64,000 bases of DNA from Blastocystis sp. Blastoise (lineage: Eukaryota; Sar; Bigyra; Opalinata; Blastocystidae), in assembly GCA_039096225.1 (NCBI GenBank), contig JBBPEB010000024.1, forward strand, positions 515,001 to 579,000. Direction: 5' to 3'. A program made the position numbers and the translations under genes. The notes beneath the pieces are model-generated. The model was not told where the DNA came from, made no database searches, and saw only the letters and a list, made by a program, of their open reading frames with translations. The number at the start of each line of letters is the position of its first letter. Within the stretch, counting starts at the first letter, position 1. Of this stretch, positions 47,559-64,000 are shown piece after piece.

Positions 47559-49130
47559 ATGGTAAAAGAGAAGGTAGAATTTGATGGTAGTAAGATTGCT
47601 GATATTCAGAAGGATGTAATTCATTTTGAAAGACTGATTGGTGATTTGATTGGTATTTTAAGTAAGTCAATAAGTTTCTGTATTCATTCAGGTGAATCTA
47701 TAAATGAATTAGTAAAGCAATCCGTAAGATATTGTGAAGGAATGAATGATAAGAATGGTGATGATCCACATATAATTATCCAAGATTCTTCATATATTTA
47801 TGAAAACAATATTAATGTGAATAATAATGATAATGGAATTGATTATATTCGATTCACTAATAATGGCTTAGTTTATTCTCTTCCTAAAAGAATAACAAAT
47901 AGTTTAGTAGGTAGTTTTATCTATGAAAATTCTCAAGAAGATAAAAGAAATATTTTTGGTGAAATTTATTTAGATTATCGTGGTGATGAAATACTTTTTC
48001 CTTTATTAATTGATTCTTTAATGAATAAAAAAATTAATGTTGATCAATTAGATTTTAAAGATCAACTTGAATTATTAGATTTATTTGAATATTGTGAATT
48101 ACCTATTCCTGAAGAATTAACGACAGTTCATTACCAAAGAGATTATAATATTAAGAAATATAAAGAAGGTGATGATGTTATTCTTTATATAAATGATAAG
48201 AAAGATGAACTATTAAGAGATTATTTGAAAAAGAATAGATTATTGAATAAGATTGTTAATGAATATGATGATGGATATGTTGATTATGATGAGAAGAAGA
48301 ATGAAATGTATATGAAGATGAATTATAAATATATTGATTATATTGATGAATATATCAAATATAATTGTATTTATATTTCTGAAGAAGAAATAAAGAGTAT
48401 AAATAGAGAATTATTAGATAATGAAATGTATAAATTATTTGGTATTAAAGGAAGAGATGAAGCAAGAGAAGCGATGATAAAATTTTTGTTCAAAGGAAGT
48501 AATATTATTTTTTATAGAGTATTAGAAACTCCATTAGTGAATTGGCTTGGTAAAGAAAAGAGATGGAAATTATTATTTAGGTATTTATTATTTTATTATA
48601 TTATTATATCATTATATATATAGAGCAAGTGATCATGACTGGAAAGCAAGTGAATTTCATAAATATTGTGATAATCAAGGAGAAACAGTAACTCTAATCA
48701 AGCATATAGGTCGTAATAATCATATTAATATATTTGGAGGATATACAAATCAAAGTTGGGATAGTTCAAGTGGTATATTTATTCTATATAATTATTCAAT
48801 ATGATTTACATAGATTGGAAACATCATTCTAAAGAATATCTATTTACCTTAAGTAATGAATATGATATTCCTCCTACTAAATATGATTATACTGACTACA
48901 ATAAAAAATTTGGTATACGTTGTCTTTCTTCTTATGGTCCAACATTTGGAGGTGGTGGTGATATCTATATATCTAATGATTGTCATAATAATAATAATTC
49001 TTATTGTTACGCATCTCGTTATTCTGAAGTGAATACTTTTCAGAAATCATCATTATTTGTAAACACAAGTGATGTTAATTCTAGAAATCAGTTTGAAGTT
49101 GATGATTATGAAGTATGGGGAAGAATATAA
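47559..49130 (+). CDS. Gene D: BTB(KCTD-like) + TLDc protein
   Basis: Three exons in phase (47559-48580, 48624-48772, 48814-49130), 495 residues. N-terminal helical region (residues 1-90), then a T1/KCTD-like BTB (IRFTNNGLVYSLPKRI, GEIYLDYRGDEI, FKDQLELLDLFEYCELPIP; about 100-190), a charged linker, and a C-terminal TLDc domain from about 340: PLVNWLG, LLFRASDHDWKASEFHKYC, TLIKHIG, FGGYTNQSW, then SSYGPTFGGGGDIYISNDC and the closing DDYEVWGRI. TLDc is usually linked to oxidation resistance or V-ATPase regulation; BTB-TLDc combinations are scattered in protists and animals. Intron 2 is absent from its mirror paralogue E. Confidence 0.88.
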
Positions 49131-49504
49131 TATATTATAATAAATTATGATTTCTTTTTATTAGCCTTTTTATATATATTGTTTTCTTTTCTATATTGAC
49201 AAGTTTTTTCATTATATATATTAAATTAAAAAAATGTAAAGAATAGTTTTGTTAATTGTTTTCTAACTGTATTTATACTATTAAAAGTTGATTAATAATA
49301 ATTAGTATATAATACTTTCAAGAGTAAATGAATACTTCTTTATTAAAAATACTTTATATAAATATATTTATTTTATAGATACATAAAAAAGAGTAAGATA
49401 TAAATCATAAGAATAAAATTAATTAAATATATGTAGGATAAGAATTCTATGATAATAATAAACATAAATACATTCTAATCTATTTAAATATGTTATATAT
49501 ATAG

Positions 49505-51793
49505 GTGATCATACAAATCAATGTGATATAGAATTTCAAATTGAATTACTTCATTTCTTTACAAGAACTCATTTCCCAAAGTTATCTATATATGATCTTA
49601 GTAAATATTATTGTTGTTGTCCATACGATACTAAATCCAGATTCACAAAATATTTAGTACCCTATTCACTTTTAGAATTAATAGATATTATATATATAAA
49701 GCATTCAAACTTATATAAGAATACATTTCCTATAAATGTAGAATCATTAGAAACTATTTTTCAAGTGAAGAAACATCATGATATTACTATTCAATGTATA
49801 TATATATGATTATGATTTTAAATAATAATGATAATAATACTATTTAGCATATATATTAATTGATACATTTAATGAATTAATGAAAATAGTATTATATTCA
49901 GGATTATTAATTGATTATGAGGTTTATTTTGATTGTATATTATTATATATATATAATTATTATATATTATTTATTTATATAGTTGATGATATATCTAAAA
50001 GTCTCAGTGATTATTCACTTATTGATTTGAACTTATATCATTCTAAATTCATTGATATCGGTATATATTTATTTTATAAAGTTATTTATATTAAAATAAT
50101 ATATTTTTTATTGAAATACTATATTTATAATAGAATATTCAGTATTTAAAATTAAATTATTATAATATATAAATATAGAAGCTAATGTTACAGATTATAC
50201 TATATTGCACAGGATGGAATGTATATATGAACGAATCAATTGCGATCATTTAGAAGCAAAATCTATTCACTGTAATCCTTTATTATTCTTTTCTTTATAT
50301 ATATATAGTAATTGATATTATAGATGAAACAATAAATGAGTATTATAATGAATATATATCATTCTTATCAACATGTAATTATACTACTGTGAATAAATTA
50401 ACAATAGGTATATGTAGCTAAACTTATAAACAATGAATATTGATTATATATGTAGGTAAACATCAATCTTATTTTTCATCATTTGAAATACATAATTTAC
50501 AATATACAAAGGAAATTAATGATGTTTTTTATAAATTCTTTTCATTATTTACAAATAATATTCAATATATATATATTTCAGGTATAAATACTGTTTTTAT
50601 TCTTATTTTAATATTACTTATAATTTATATATAGATTTTATTCTAGCAAAATATTAATTATTTTCAAAGGATACTATACAACTTCCTTTATGGTCTAATT
50701 TACAAGAATTATATCTTTATTTGAGTATAAAATATATATGAATATCTATTCTATAATTACTGCTTATATATATATAGATGATACTATAGAGAGTTTAAGT
50801 CTTACTCAATTTAATGAACTTGATAAAAGACAATTAAATAACTTGAAAATAGTATCTATTCTATGTCCTTGTATATATACTATGTTCTATTTTATACTAG
50901 AGTATTATAGTGTATTATTAATCAATTTTATATCTATATTTATATTACTCTTGTTTTTAATTATTATCTCTAATAATTATATATTAAACTATATATATAT
51001 GTATTTAATTATTTCAATTAATTAACTATATATTCTATTATTATATAAAATACTATTTAGGTTCTATTTCGTTTGATATGACTCATATATATACATTTAT
51101 TGATTCGTTCAAAAACACTTCTTTTTCTTCTTTTCAGAATCTTAATACGTTCAAAATATCAATTAAACCAATGTGTATATATATTCTAATTGAATTATTT
51201 ATCCTATTTATATACATATTTAACATTTTTTTCAATTTACAATTATTATTTATATTAATAAGTTATATATAATAGTAACTAGAATTCATCATGATTTTCC
51301 TATTCTATAGTTGGTGATAACACTATTGATATTCATCTACTTGAATCATTTTCATCCTTTTCATTCTATTTACATAAGCCAATTACTTCTATTATTATGT
51401 GTAAAGATATTTGTTGTTTTTGTAACTCTATTCAATCGTATGAAAACTATATATATACTCAATTAAACTCAAAGTATTCAAAGAATATTCAATACTTAGA
51501 AATATGTATTTTTATTATGATTTATATATATGTTTGTAATGTATATATATTATTTTAGTTATCTCAAATCATTCAGTATTCACAAATATTGTACAGTTAG
51601 TAGTAAAGGATACATTTCCATTCTTGAAGAGAATCAAAATATATTTATACTGTATTTTTTTAATATATAATTTATAATATATATAACATCATTTGATTTC
51701 AATGAAGAAGTGATATTATTACAGTCTTATAATGATACTCATTTATTCTATTGTGAAATTATTCAATGTCATTTACAAGATGATGATTATTAA
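49505..51793 (+). pseudogene. 5'-truncated BTB-LRR paralogue (gene F) on the duplication axis
   Basis: Exon-intron units like those of genes A-C, on the plus strand: an exon opening GTGATCATACAAATC after TATATAG, with THFPKLSIYDL; TAT-AG introns; exons read DDISKSLSDYSLIDL, DETINEYYNEYISFL, KHQSYFSSFEIHNLQ, DTIQLPLWSNLQELYL, DDTIESLSLTQFNEL, ending near QDDDY and stop at 51793. No BTB exon precedes it: upstream is the 3' end of gene D. Several junctions (for example near 50640-50680) do not give an unbroken frame. It is either a remnant or a BTB-less paralogue; expression is unknown. Confidence 0.55.
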
Positions 51794-52155
51794 AGTTATT
51801 ATAAATAATTATTTATGTATATTCTATATTTATGGATTTATTAAGTTGTTAATGGATGCTTTATAAAGAAATTTTTTGAATTTATATTTGTTGCTTACAA
51901 AAAGTATTATATACAATTAATTCTAAAAGTTTTTTGTAGAAATGTTATTTTGTAGTTATAAATTTTTATTCACTCTAAACTATTCAATAGAATAAAATTT
52001 AAAAAATTCATTAATAGACTATATTATATAATATATGATTAAAAATTAAAAAAAATATATGTAACAAATATTATAAAGAATATAAAATAAAGTATATATA
52101 TAAATGAATGTATATAAAAAACTGTTGTGAATATATGTATTCAACTATTTATATA

Positions 52156-53693
52156 TTATGCTCTTCCCCAAACTTCATAATCTTCTACTTTATAATTATT
52201 TCTAGAATTAGCATTATTAGTATTCACAAATAATGATTTTTTTTGAGGAGTATTCACTTCAGAATAGCAAGATGCTTTACAATAAGAATTAGTATTACTA
52301 TGACAATCATTAGATATATAGATATCATGACCGCCTCCAAATGTTGGACCATATGAAGAATTACAATAAATACCACAACTCTTATCACTACTTATATAAT
52401 CATATTTAGTAGGAGGAATACCATGTTCATTACTTAATGTAAAGAGAAATTCTTTAGAATAGAATTTATAGCCTGAACCAGCCCAACTTTGATCAGTATA
52501 TCCACCAAATATATTAATATGATTATTATGGCCTATATGTTTGATTATAGTCACTGTTTCTCCTTTATTATCACAATATTTATGGAACTCACTTGCTTTA
52601 TAATCATGTTCGCGTGCTCTATATATAATATAACTAATAAATAAAGCATAATTTATATATACCTAAATAATAATTTCCATTTCTTTTCTTTACCAAGCCA
52701 ATTCACTAATGGAGTTTCAAAACATCTCTTTTCAATAATTTTTGAGTTTATAAATACAGTTGGTCTTCCCATCATTTCTTCTTTCGCAGCTTCCTTTCCT
52801 TGATCACCAAATAATTCAACCATTTCGTTCTCTAATAATTCTTTATTAATATCAATAATCTTATCTTCTTCTATATCTATATATCCATTCTTCACATATT
52901 GAGTAATATATTCAATACATTCATATTTCTTATTCATATATAAACTATCATCTATAGGATTATAATTAATCAATCCATTATCATAATTCTTAACATATTC
53001 ATTCCATAATCCATTCTTAACTAAATATTCTTTAATAATATCATTCTTATTTCCATTAATAATCAAAGAAACTTCATCTCCTTCTTCATATTTCTTCATC
53101 TTTCGATCTCTTCTTTCTCTACAATCTATTAATTCTAAAGGAATCACTAATCCACAAAATTCAAATAAATTCAATATTTCTAATTGTTCTTCATAAGAAA
53201 ATTGAGAAAAATCTACTTTCTTTCCATTCCAATAATCTAATAAATAATATACAAAAGCATCATTACCCCTGTAGTCAAGATATATGAATCCATCATTTGT
53301 TCTATATTCTTCATTACGTTGTTCTTCAATAAAAGAACCTTTCAAGGTATCCAAAACAGATTTCGATATTTGAAATACAGGACCATTATTCGTAAACTGA
53401 ATTAGATCATTATCATTATCATTATTATCATCCATATTGATATTCATATCTTCATTATTCTTTCTTTCATAAAAAGATTTCTTTTCAAATTCATTTCTTT
53501 CATCTTCCTTTTCAATACAATCATCTCCAATATGTTTTATAAGTCTATTAATCGATATTCCAGAATGTATACCAAGATTCATTACTGATCCAAATACATT
53601 AACAACATCTTTCATCAATTCTTCATATACATTGATATCCTCCTTCAATCTATTGAATTTATCAATATCAAAAAGTATTTTTTCTTTCACCAT
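52156..53693 (-). CDS. Gene E: BTB(KCTD-like) + TLDc protein, mirror paralogue of D
   Basis: Two exons in phase (53693-52663, 52618-52156), 497 residues. Same order as gene D: MVKEKI start, helical N-terminus with NLGIHSGISINRLIKHIG, an acidic Asp/Asn run, BTB-like IQFTNNGPVFQISKSVL...GFIYLDYRG...EEQLEILNLFEFCGLVIP, linker, then TLDc: PLVNWLG, WKLLFRAREHDYKASEF, IFGGYTDQSWAGSGYKF, FLFTLSNEHGIPPTKYD, SSYGPTFGGGHDIYISNDC, and closing EDYEVWGRA. GGGHDIYI is closer to the TLDc consensus than D's GGGGDIYI. Lacks the second intron of D. Confidence 0.88.
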
Positions 53694-55309
53694 TAATGAA
53701 ATAAAGTTAATTAAATAAATTATTTATTTTCCCCTGTTTATTTTTATTCTTCAATTTATTTCTTTTATTTTTTTATTACTCTATTCTTATTCATATACAA
53801 TTATTAATATTATTTTAAATAATTAACATTGAGTATGATCTACAAAAATATGCTAAGAATTCTTTAAAATAAAAAGTTCTTTATGGATCTTCACTTCATT
53901 TATTGTTTTAAATAGATAATTGAATATTAATAAAAACTTCAAATGATACTAAAAGTAGAACCGTATATCTAATCAATTTATATTTCTAGCTTAATTTACA
54001 TTTTGATTAAAAAGTCTCTTATTTTACATATATACATTTTTATTTTTATTTATATGATATTTATATATTTTTATTTGGTAATTATTATTTATTTAACAAT
54101 AAATAATTATATTTTCTTGTAATCATTCCTGATTTCTGACTGAATTTAATATATTATTATTTATTTTTATATTATATTTATGAAATATGCATCTATTACT
54201 CAAATAAGATATCTTCTAGAACCTATTGACACAAGAATCTCTTCTTTATTTTCTCTCTCCTTCTTCTTACTTTTCCAATTTTTTATTTTTTTCTATTCTC
54301 ATAGTTTTTTTACAATAATTTATGAAGATATTAAAATCATAATCCTTATTATTATAGATGATAGATTATCTATATATATATGATGAATAACAACTATTTT
54401 TGATATTATATTCAATATATATATTATTGGTAATATAAAAATATATATTATTTATGTGTGTCGCTTATGTATTAATAGAGACAAATATAAATAATTAAAT
54501 ATGATTTTATTTTAACTTAATTAGTCCATAATTCTCATATAATATTCTGTGTATAAATTTTTATTAATATTATAATCTTAATAAGAATTAAATCACGAAA
54601 TATTTTATTACTCTCAATGTATTTTTATAAAAATATATTACTACCAATATATATATATATAATAATGTAATTATGATTAGAGTCATTTGTATTTTTTTAT
54701 TTAATTATATATATACTCATATCGTTATAAACTATTATATATTAAAGTGAAAAATATATTACGGTAAATAATTCATTTAAATTATTTTATAACACTTGTT
54801 GAAGAATTGTTATTTTTTAAATAGAACAAGTATTATAAAAAAACAGTAATAAAACCAAAAGAAATAGTTATAAAAAAATGAATCTTATTAATTCTTTATA
54901 TATATAAATTAAATTGTTTATCAAGAAAGTCATTAACGTTAATTCATTATATAAAAATAATGTTAAAAAAAACTTTAATTATACATGACGATATTATTCA
55001 AATAATTATATTTATGTAGTATTATTTATAAAGTTTAAACTTCATGAAAACTATAAAGTTAAATTCATAATGAACATTAAATAGCATTCCATAATATATA
55101 CTATTTATATATATTATAAAAATATATATTTTATTTAATCATAAGTATTTTCTTTCTTTCAAATGAAACACCAAAAGATAACAATAAAATTAAATAAACA
55201 CTTCATAGAAACATTAATACATGAAAAATAATTATGACAAGACATTTATACAAAAATATAATTATATAAGATATAATAATCATATATTCAAAAGAATTAA
55301 ATATTCTTA
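53694..55309. other. Spacer between genes E and B
   Basis: Mirror counterpart of 45762-47558. AT-rich; a 67-codon hydrophobic frame at 54180-54383 has no recognisable features. Nothing else seen. Confidence 0.5.
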
Positions 55310-59447
<4,138 letters not shown>

Positions 59448-59710
59448 GACTCAAAACCAACTAAAATGATAAAATATTCAGATATTAATCAACTTATAAA
59501 AAAAATCATATACGCAATAAATAAGTAATACACAAATTGATATTATATATATTATTTATTTAATGAATCCTTACAAATAAAAAAGAATAAAACTTGTACA
59601 AGTTTTAGATAAAATTATCCTGAGAATAATTCAAAAATAACTCCGTTTACATTATATTTTCATGATTCTCATTCAGTCATTTTCAGATAATATCCTACTT
59701 AATAAATCAT

Positions 59711-59768
59711 TAGTGAATTGCAAAAAAAACCCGTGAAAAAAATTCACGGTTTTTTTTGTAATTCACTA
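59711..59768. repeat. 58-bp near-perfect palindrome between genes B and C
   Basis: Left arm TAGTGAATTGCAAAAAAAAC then CCGTGAA; right arm TTCACGGTTTTTTTTGT then AATTCACTA; loop of about five A. The arms pair over about 26 bp with one substitution and one bulge. It sits in the bidirectional promoter spacer of the head-to-head genes. As DNA it could extrude a cruciform; as RNA it would be a strong hairpin followed by no T run. Confidence 0.9.
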
Positions 59769-59917
59769 AAGTTTTGTTTGTTCTTTGATTCATGATTTAT
59801 TTTGTTTATAATAAAGTATAACAGTTTCTAAAGTATTTATTTATTGTATATATAACAAAATATATGTTAAAGCATATTAATATCGTATTACATTGTCATT
59901 ATAGTTGAATTCAAGTG

Positions 59918-61581
59918 ATGTCAACAAGTGATTTTCAATTAACAGAAGAGAAATGTATTTAAGTATCAACAAAACCGATTTATCTACTTTTATATTTGTT
60001 TACATTTCAAGATGAGACGAAATTATGGATTTCTAAAGAATTTATTGAGAAATATCAGCAATTTTCCTTTTATGATATCATTCAACACACTGAGAAATAT
60101 GATGATGGTAGTTATTATATGGATATACCTTCATTAAGCATGAATAAAGTGATTTCATTTTTTATGAAAAAAAATAAAGATATTGATTCATTAAATCTAC
60201 GAGATAGTTTTGATATATATAAAACACTTCTTAAACATTCAGTTACATTGGATAAAGAAATTCAAAGTGATTTATTATTTCATTTAAAAGAATTATTCTA
60301 CAACTATTTAAAAGACAATAATTATGATGTACCTGGATATTATTGTGAAGACAAAAAATTACATATGCCTATGGAATTGTACAATTTAGAAAAGAAAAAA
60401 ATATGTATTCAAGGTATATATATATTATATTATATTATATTATATATATATATATATATATATAGGATTAATAATTCCTCAACAAAAAGAAGAATTATTT
60501 TATTATTCTCTTCTTATTAAAATGATGAATATTACTACAGTTGAAATAGAATGTATATATATATTTAATATATAATAAATAACACTTAATATAGATGATT
60601 ATTCATCAAATATTCCAATTGAATATATATGTCCATCATGTATTAAAGATATATTCCCTTCTTTAGAAATTATAGATATATATGGTAATAATATCTATAT
60701 TATCAATATTTTATTATTATATATATAGCGAATACGCATTATAAGAAGACTGAACTATTATTAAATCCAAATAGTGATGAATATATAATGGAATATATTC
60801 GTTTATTATATAAAGATGAATCTAGAATATCTAAACGTAAAAAATATGAATATTATACTGAATCCGAGATGAATGAATATACTAAGATTTCTTCTTTAGA
60901 TCTTAATAAAATATATTATTCTCATGATATAATTGATTCCTATAATGACAAAAGACAAAAGAATGAATTACCTAAATTATATAAAGATATTGTGAAAGAA
61001 GCTATATATACAAGTGATTATTCAAATGTCGAAATAAGTGAAACAGAAGATGAATATATATTTAATGATCAAGTTAGCATTGAATATCATGGTATATATA
61101 TTATAGAATTATATATTTTATTATTATATTTATAGATAAAACAAATGATAAAACATTCATGTAAATAATTATATTATTTTATTATATTATTATATACTAT
61201 ATATATTTTTGTAATAGTATTGATCAAGTATCTACTGAGCATGGTATATCTCAATTATTACTTCTTCCTTCCTATTTATCTATTTCAAAAATCATTTTAA
61301 GAGCAGGTAAATAAATATATATAATAAATATAATTAGTTGTTTTAGAAATTTATTTTAATTATCAGGCTGGAAATATTCTGAAATTATTTGAAGAAGGAC
61401 TTTTTGATTCTTTAACTATATTAAGTATTGACAAAAGTATTTTTTTTTTAATAATTATTATTATCAAGATTATTATTCTATATAGTTCGACAAATAACTA
61501 ATGGATTTAATAAGAATCTATTGAATAAAATAATGACAACTCATGTATTTCCAAATGTTACTGAACTCATATATGATGATA

Positions 61582-61620
<39 letters not shown>

Positions 61621-61899
61621 CATTCCAATTATCTAAAATAAATAAACAGTGTTTTCCAAAATTACATATTATCAATTTCTATATTACAATAGGTATATTT
61701 ATCTATTAATACATAAATTATTTTTTTTTAATCCAGAAATCGACGATTTTGATTCTCTATTACCAGATAATTTAATATCTGTGATTGATACTATTCATAT
61801 AAATATTAATAATGATGAAAAAGAAGAAATAATTCGTCTTTTAGAAAATAAAGCTTATTCTCATTCAATTCATATTGATGGAACTGATATATCTATTTG

Positions 61900-61949
<50 letters not shown>

Positions 61950-63839
61950 TTATATTTATATTTATCTTTATGATTCTAAATATAATTATTTATCTTTATT
62001 TATATTTTATATAGATGATTGGATATATTATTTTCCGCATTTGAATAAATTATTAAAGAAAGATCTTATTGTATTTCATAATCTTTCAAGTATGAAATAA
62101 TGTTTTTTATTCTTTTATGAATTATTTTATATATTTTATATTATATATAAATTTTTTCTATAAAGTTGATTTATCTCATTCTGAAAATATCAAAAAATTA
62201 GATTCTATTGAAAATTATAAACAAAATATTGATTGTTTGGATATAAAATTTATAGGTATTTTTTAATAAATATATTAATATATATTGTTGTTATATAATA
62301 ATAATTATTATTATTATTCATTTATAGAAGATGATCCATATGAAATTGATAAAAGAAATTCATTAGAAAGATTCTTGAAGAGTAATGTATTACAGCATTT
62401 GAATGATTTAATTATTTCGTGTATATTATTTATTGATATATATATATTGTTTTATGAATAATATCTATAGTTCATGATAATATTAGTATAGAATATTTAA
62501 CATGGATATCAACTCTTTTTAATGACAATAAGTTTAATAATATTCATGAATTAACAATTAATTGTATATTATATTATAAATTATATGAATATATATATAG
62601 TATATTCTATCCCAAAAGCTTCATCATCTGAGTATTTAACTGCATATGAAAATATATTAGAGAAAATAATTCCTAAGTCTTTTATTGTTAATATAGAAGG
62701 TAATTATTTATATAATTAATAATTATTTATTTAATTAATCTTAATTGACATATTATTATTAGGTTGTACTATGTCTTTTATAAATCGATTAATTCCTAAA
62801 GGCTGTTTCCATAATACAACTCAATTAATTCTAGGCATATATATATTAAATGAATATAATGTTTTAATATTAGTATACGATATATTACATCCTATTTTTT
62901 TTATGAATATTTATTTAGAAATTAAAGATATGCCAGATGATGACTTTTGCAAATTATATACTACAAATAATTTCCCTCAATTAAAATACATCAAGATTTG
63001 TATATCTATTAATAATAATAATATTTTGTATTATAAATCATGTATATTTATATATACATATTTCTTTTATATAATAATTTTTTTATTATTAAATATATGT
63101 ATATATAGATAAAGATGGTATCAATTGGTGGAGTTCTTTTATGGAAACATTTTGTAGATATATTAATAAAAATAATTTTCCATCCTCAAGTATTGTTCGA
63201 TTAACTGGTATGTTAATAATAATATTGATTCTATTTATATTCATTATTATTGTTATTCTATAGAATGGAATTTTTCTGTTGGTGATGATTGTTTTAATGA
63301 TGATTCTAATGATGCTTTTGATAATGATTATGTTTATGACCCAGATTATTCTATATTTCGATGTAAATATGATAGTCATTCATGTATGAATACAATTATT
63401 GGTACAAAAGGTATATATATATATATATAACATATTATGTATATATAACTAGCCTATTATAAAATTATGGATATAAAGATGAATATATATGAAATAGAAA
63501 CATTATTTGAATGTATAAATCATAATAAAACTCAAAATATAAAAAGCTTAAAATTACGTATATTAATGTTCAAATTGTTTTATATAATATATTCGTTCTT
63601 ATAGGTATTTATTCTCAAACACAATTATCAAATCTTATTAAATTTATTACTAAAGGAAAATTCCCTAAATTGAAAGAACTGATTTTATTTTATGGTATAT
63701 ATATAGTTATTTATTATTAATATAATATATAGGTTGTCGTATTTCATATGAGCAAATTCATATATACAAACAACAATTAGATAAATATACACATATTCAC
63801 AAAAATCTTGTGGATTATCAACTTATAGAAGAAAAATAA
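59918..63839 (+). CDS. Gene C: BTB(T1/KCTD-like) + LRR-like repeat protein
   Basis: Exon 1 59918-59954 (MSTSDFQLTEEKY), exon 2 59994-60413 with the BTB/T1-like domain (TFQDETKLWISKEF, IQHTEKYDDGSYYMD, LNLRDSFDIYKTL). Linker exon HYKKTELLLNPNSDEY...VKEAIYTSDYSNVE, then LRR-like exons (HVFPNVTELIYDD, QCFPKLHIINFY, YFPHLNKLLK, CFHNTTQLIL, NNFPQLKYIKI, KFPKLKELIL) and stop at 63839. Phase-1 introns as in A and B. Two junctions are odd: the acceptor of exon 2 lacks AG (A has TATAG, here TTTTAT), and the donor at 62835 is GC rather than GT. If the first were fatal, translation would have to start inside exon 2. Most similar to B. Confidence 0.75.
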
Positions 63840-64000
63840 ATTTTTTTTGCATATATTTTTTTTATTCTTTATACTTTTTTATTTAGTTAGTAATTTTTTA
63901 TCTATTTTAATTATTTTTTCATGTTTTTATTAATTATATACATAAATAAAAATATTTCTTTTTTTAAATGGTTGTAGCTAATTATAACATAAATAATAGT
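63840..64000. other. 3' flank of gene C to window end
   Basis: AT-rich, nothing recognised. Confidence 0.6.

Noticed and set aside
54180-54383. 67-codon frame in the E-B spacer
   Set aside because: Low-complexity hydrophobic, no splice context, no match to neighbouring family genes.

Overview
The window is nuclear DNA from a very AT-rich, intron-rich unicellular eukaryote. Evidence for this is eukaryote-only genes (a POLE3-type histone fold, SPO11, ataxin-2, WBP2, eL32), many short GT-AG introns, AAT/poly-asparagine tracts, and a nuclear tRNA-Arg. Most introns are little more than (TA)n or (ATT)n microsatellite that starts GTATATA and ends TATATAG. I cannot name the species. Poly-Asn tracts recall dictyostelids, but the introns do not look like theirs, and a nuclear RadA points to an organelle-bearing protist lineage.

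Positions 1-40000 hold unrelated, mostly housekeeping genes. In order: a ureide-permease-like transporter cut by the left edge (-); ribosomal protein eL32 (+); a WBP2/GRAM protein (-); a multi-pass membrane protein (+); a coiled-coil protein with an AT-hook (+); the POLE3 histone-fold protein (+); SPO11 (+); a 1611-residue type I surface protein built from three tandem supermodules (+); a 24-exon ataxin-2 with LsmAD and PAM2 (+); an EEF1AKMT4-type methyltransferase (+); a rhomboid protease with a long C-terminal extension (-); a small secreted Cys-containing protein (-); an ECHDC1-type crotonase (+); tRNA-Arg(CCU) (-); RadA/Sms (+); and a zinc-ribbon, Gln/Asn-rich protein (+).

Positions 41700-63840 are a lineage-specific gene-family cluster. 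Two kinds of gene occur: BTB(T1/KCTD-like) plus LRR-like repeats (A at 41702 +, B at 59447 -, C at 59918 +), and BTB(T1/KCTD-like) plus TLDc (D at 47559 +, E at 53693 -). A-D and E-B are mirror images about about 50.6 kb. A 5'-truncated BTB-LRR paralogue sits on that axis. B and C are head to head, with a 58-bp near-perfect palindrome between them. The LRR-like genes are made of about 20 tiny exons, nearly all flanked by phase-1 introns, so each exon is a shuffle-ready repeat unit.

The signals I find most worth checking are: the mirror-symmetric cluster; the phase-1 repeat-exon architecture; a GC-rich near-palindromic word (consensus ATAACCGCGGGAAT) that recurs in exons of several unrelated genes, in both orientations and all three codon phases; exon junctions fixed by protein homology that lack normal GT or AG dinucleotides (most clearly eL32); and a 2-nt frame break in SPO11. 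All exon models were derived by hand from reading frame, phase and splice dinucleotides. Homology statements are from memory of the families; no database search was run.
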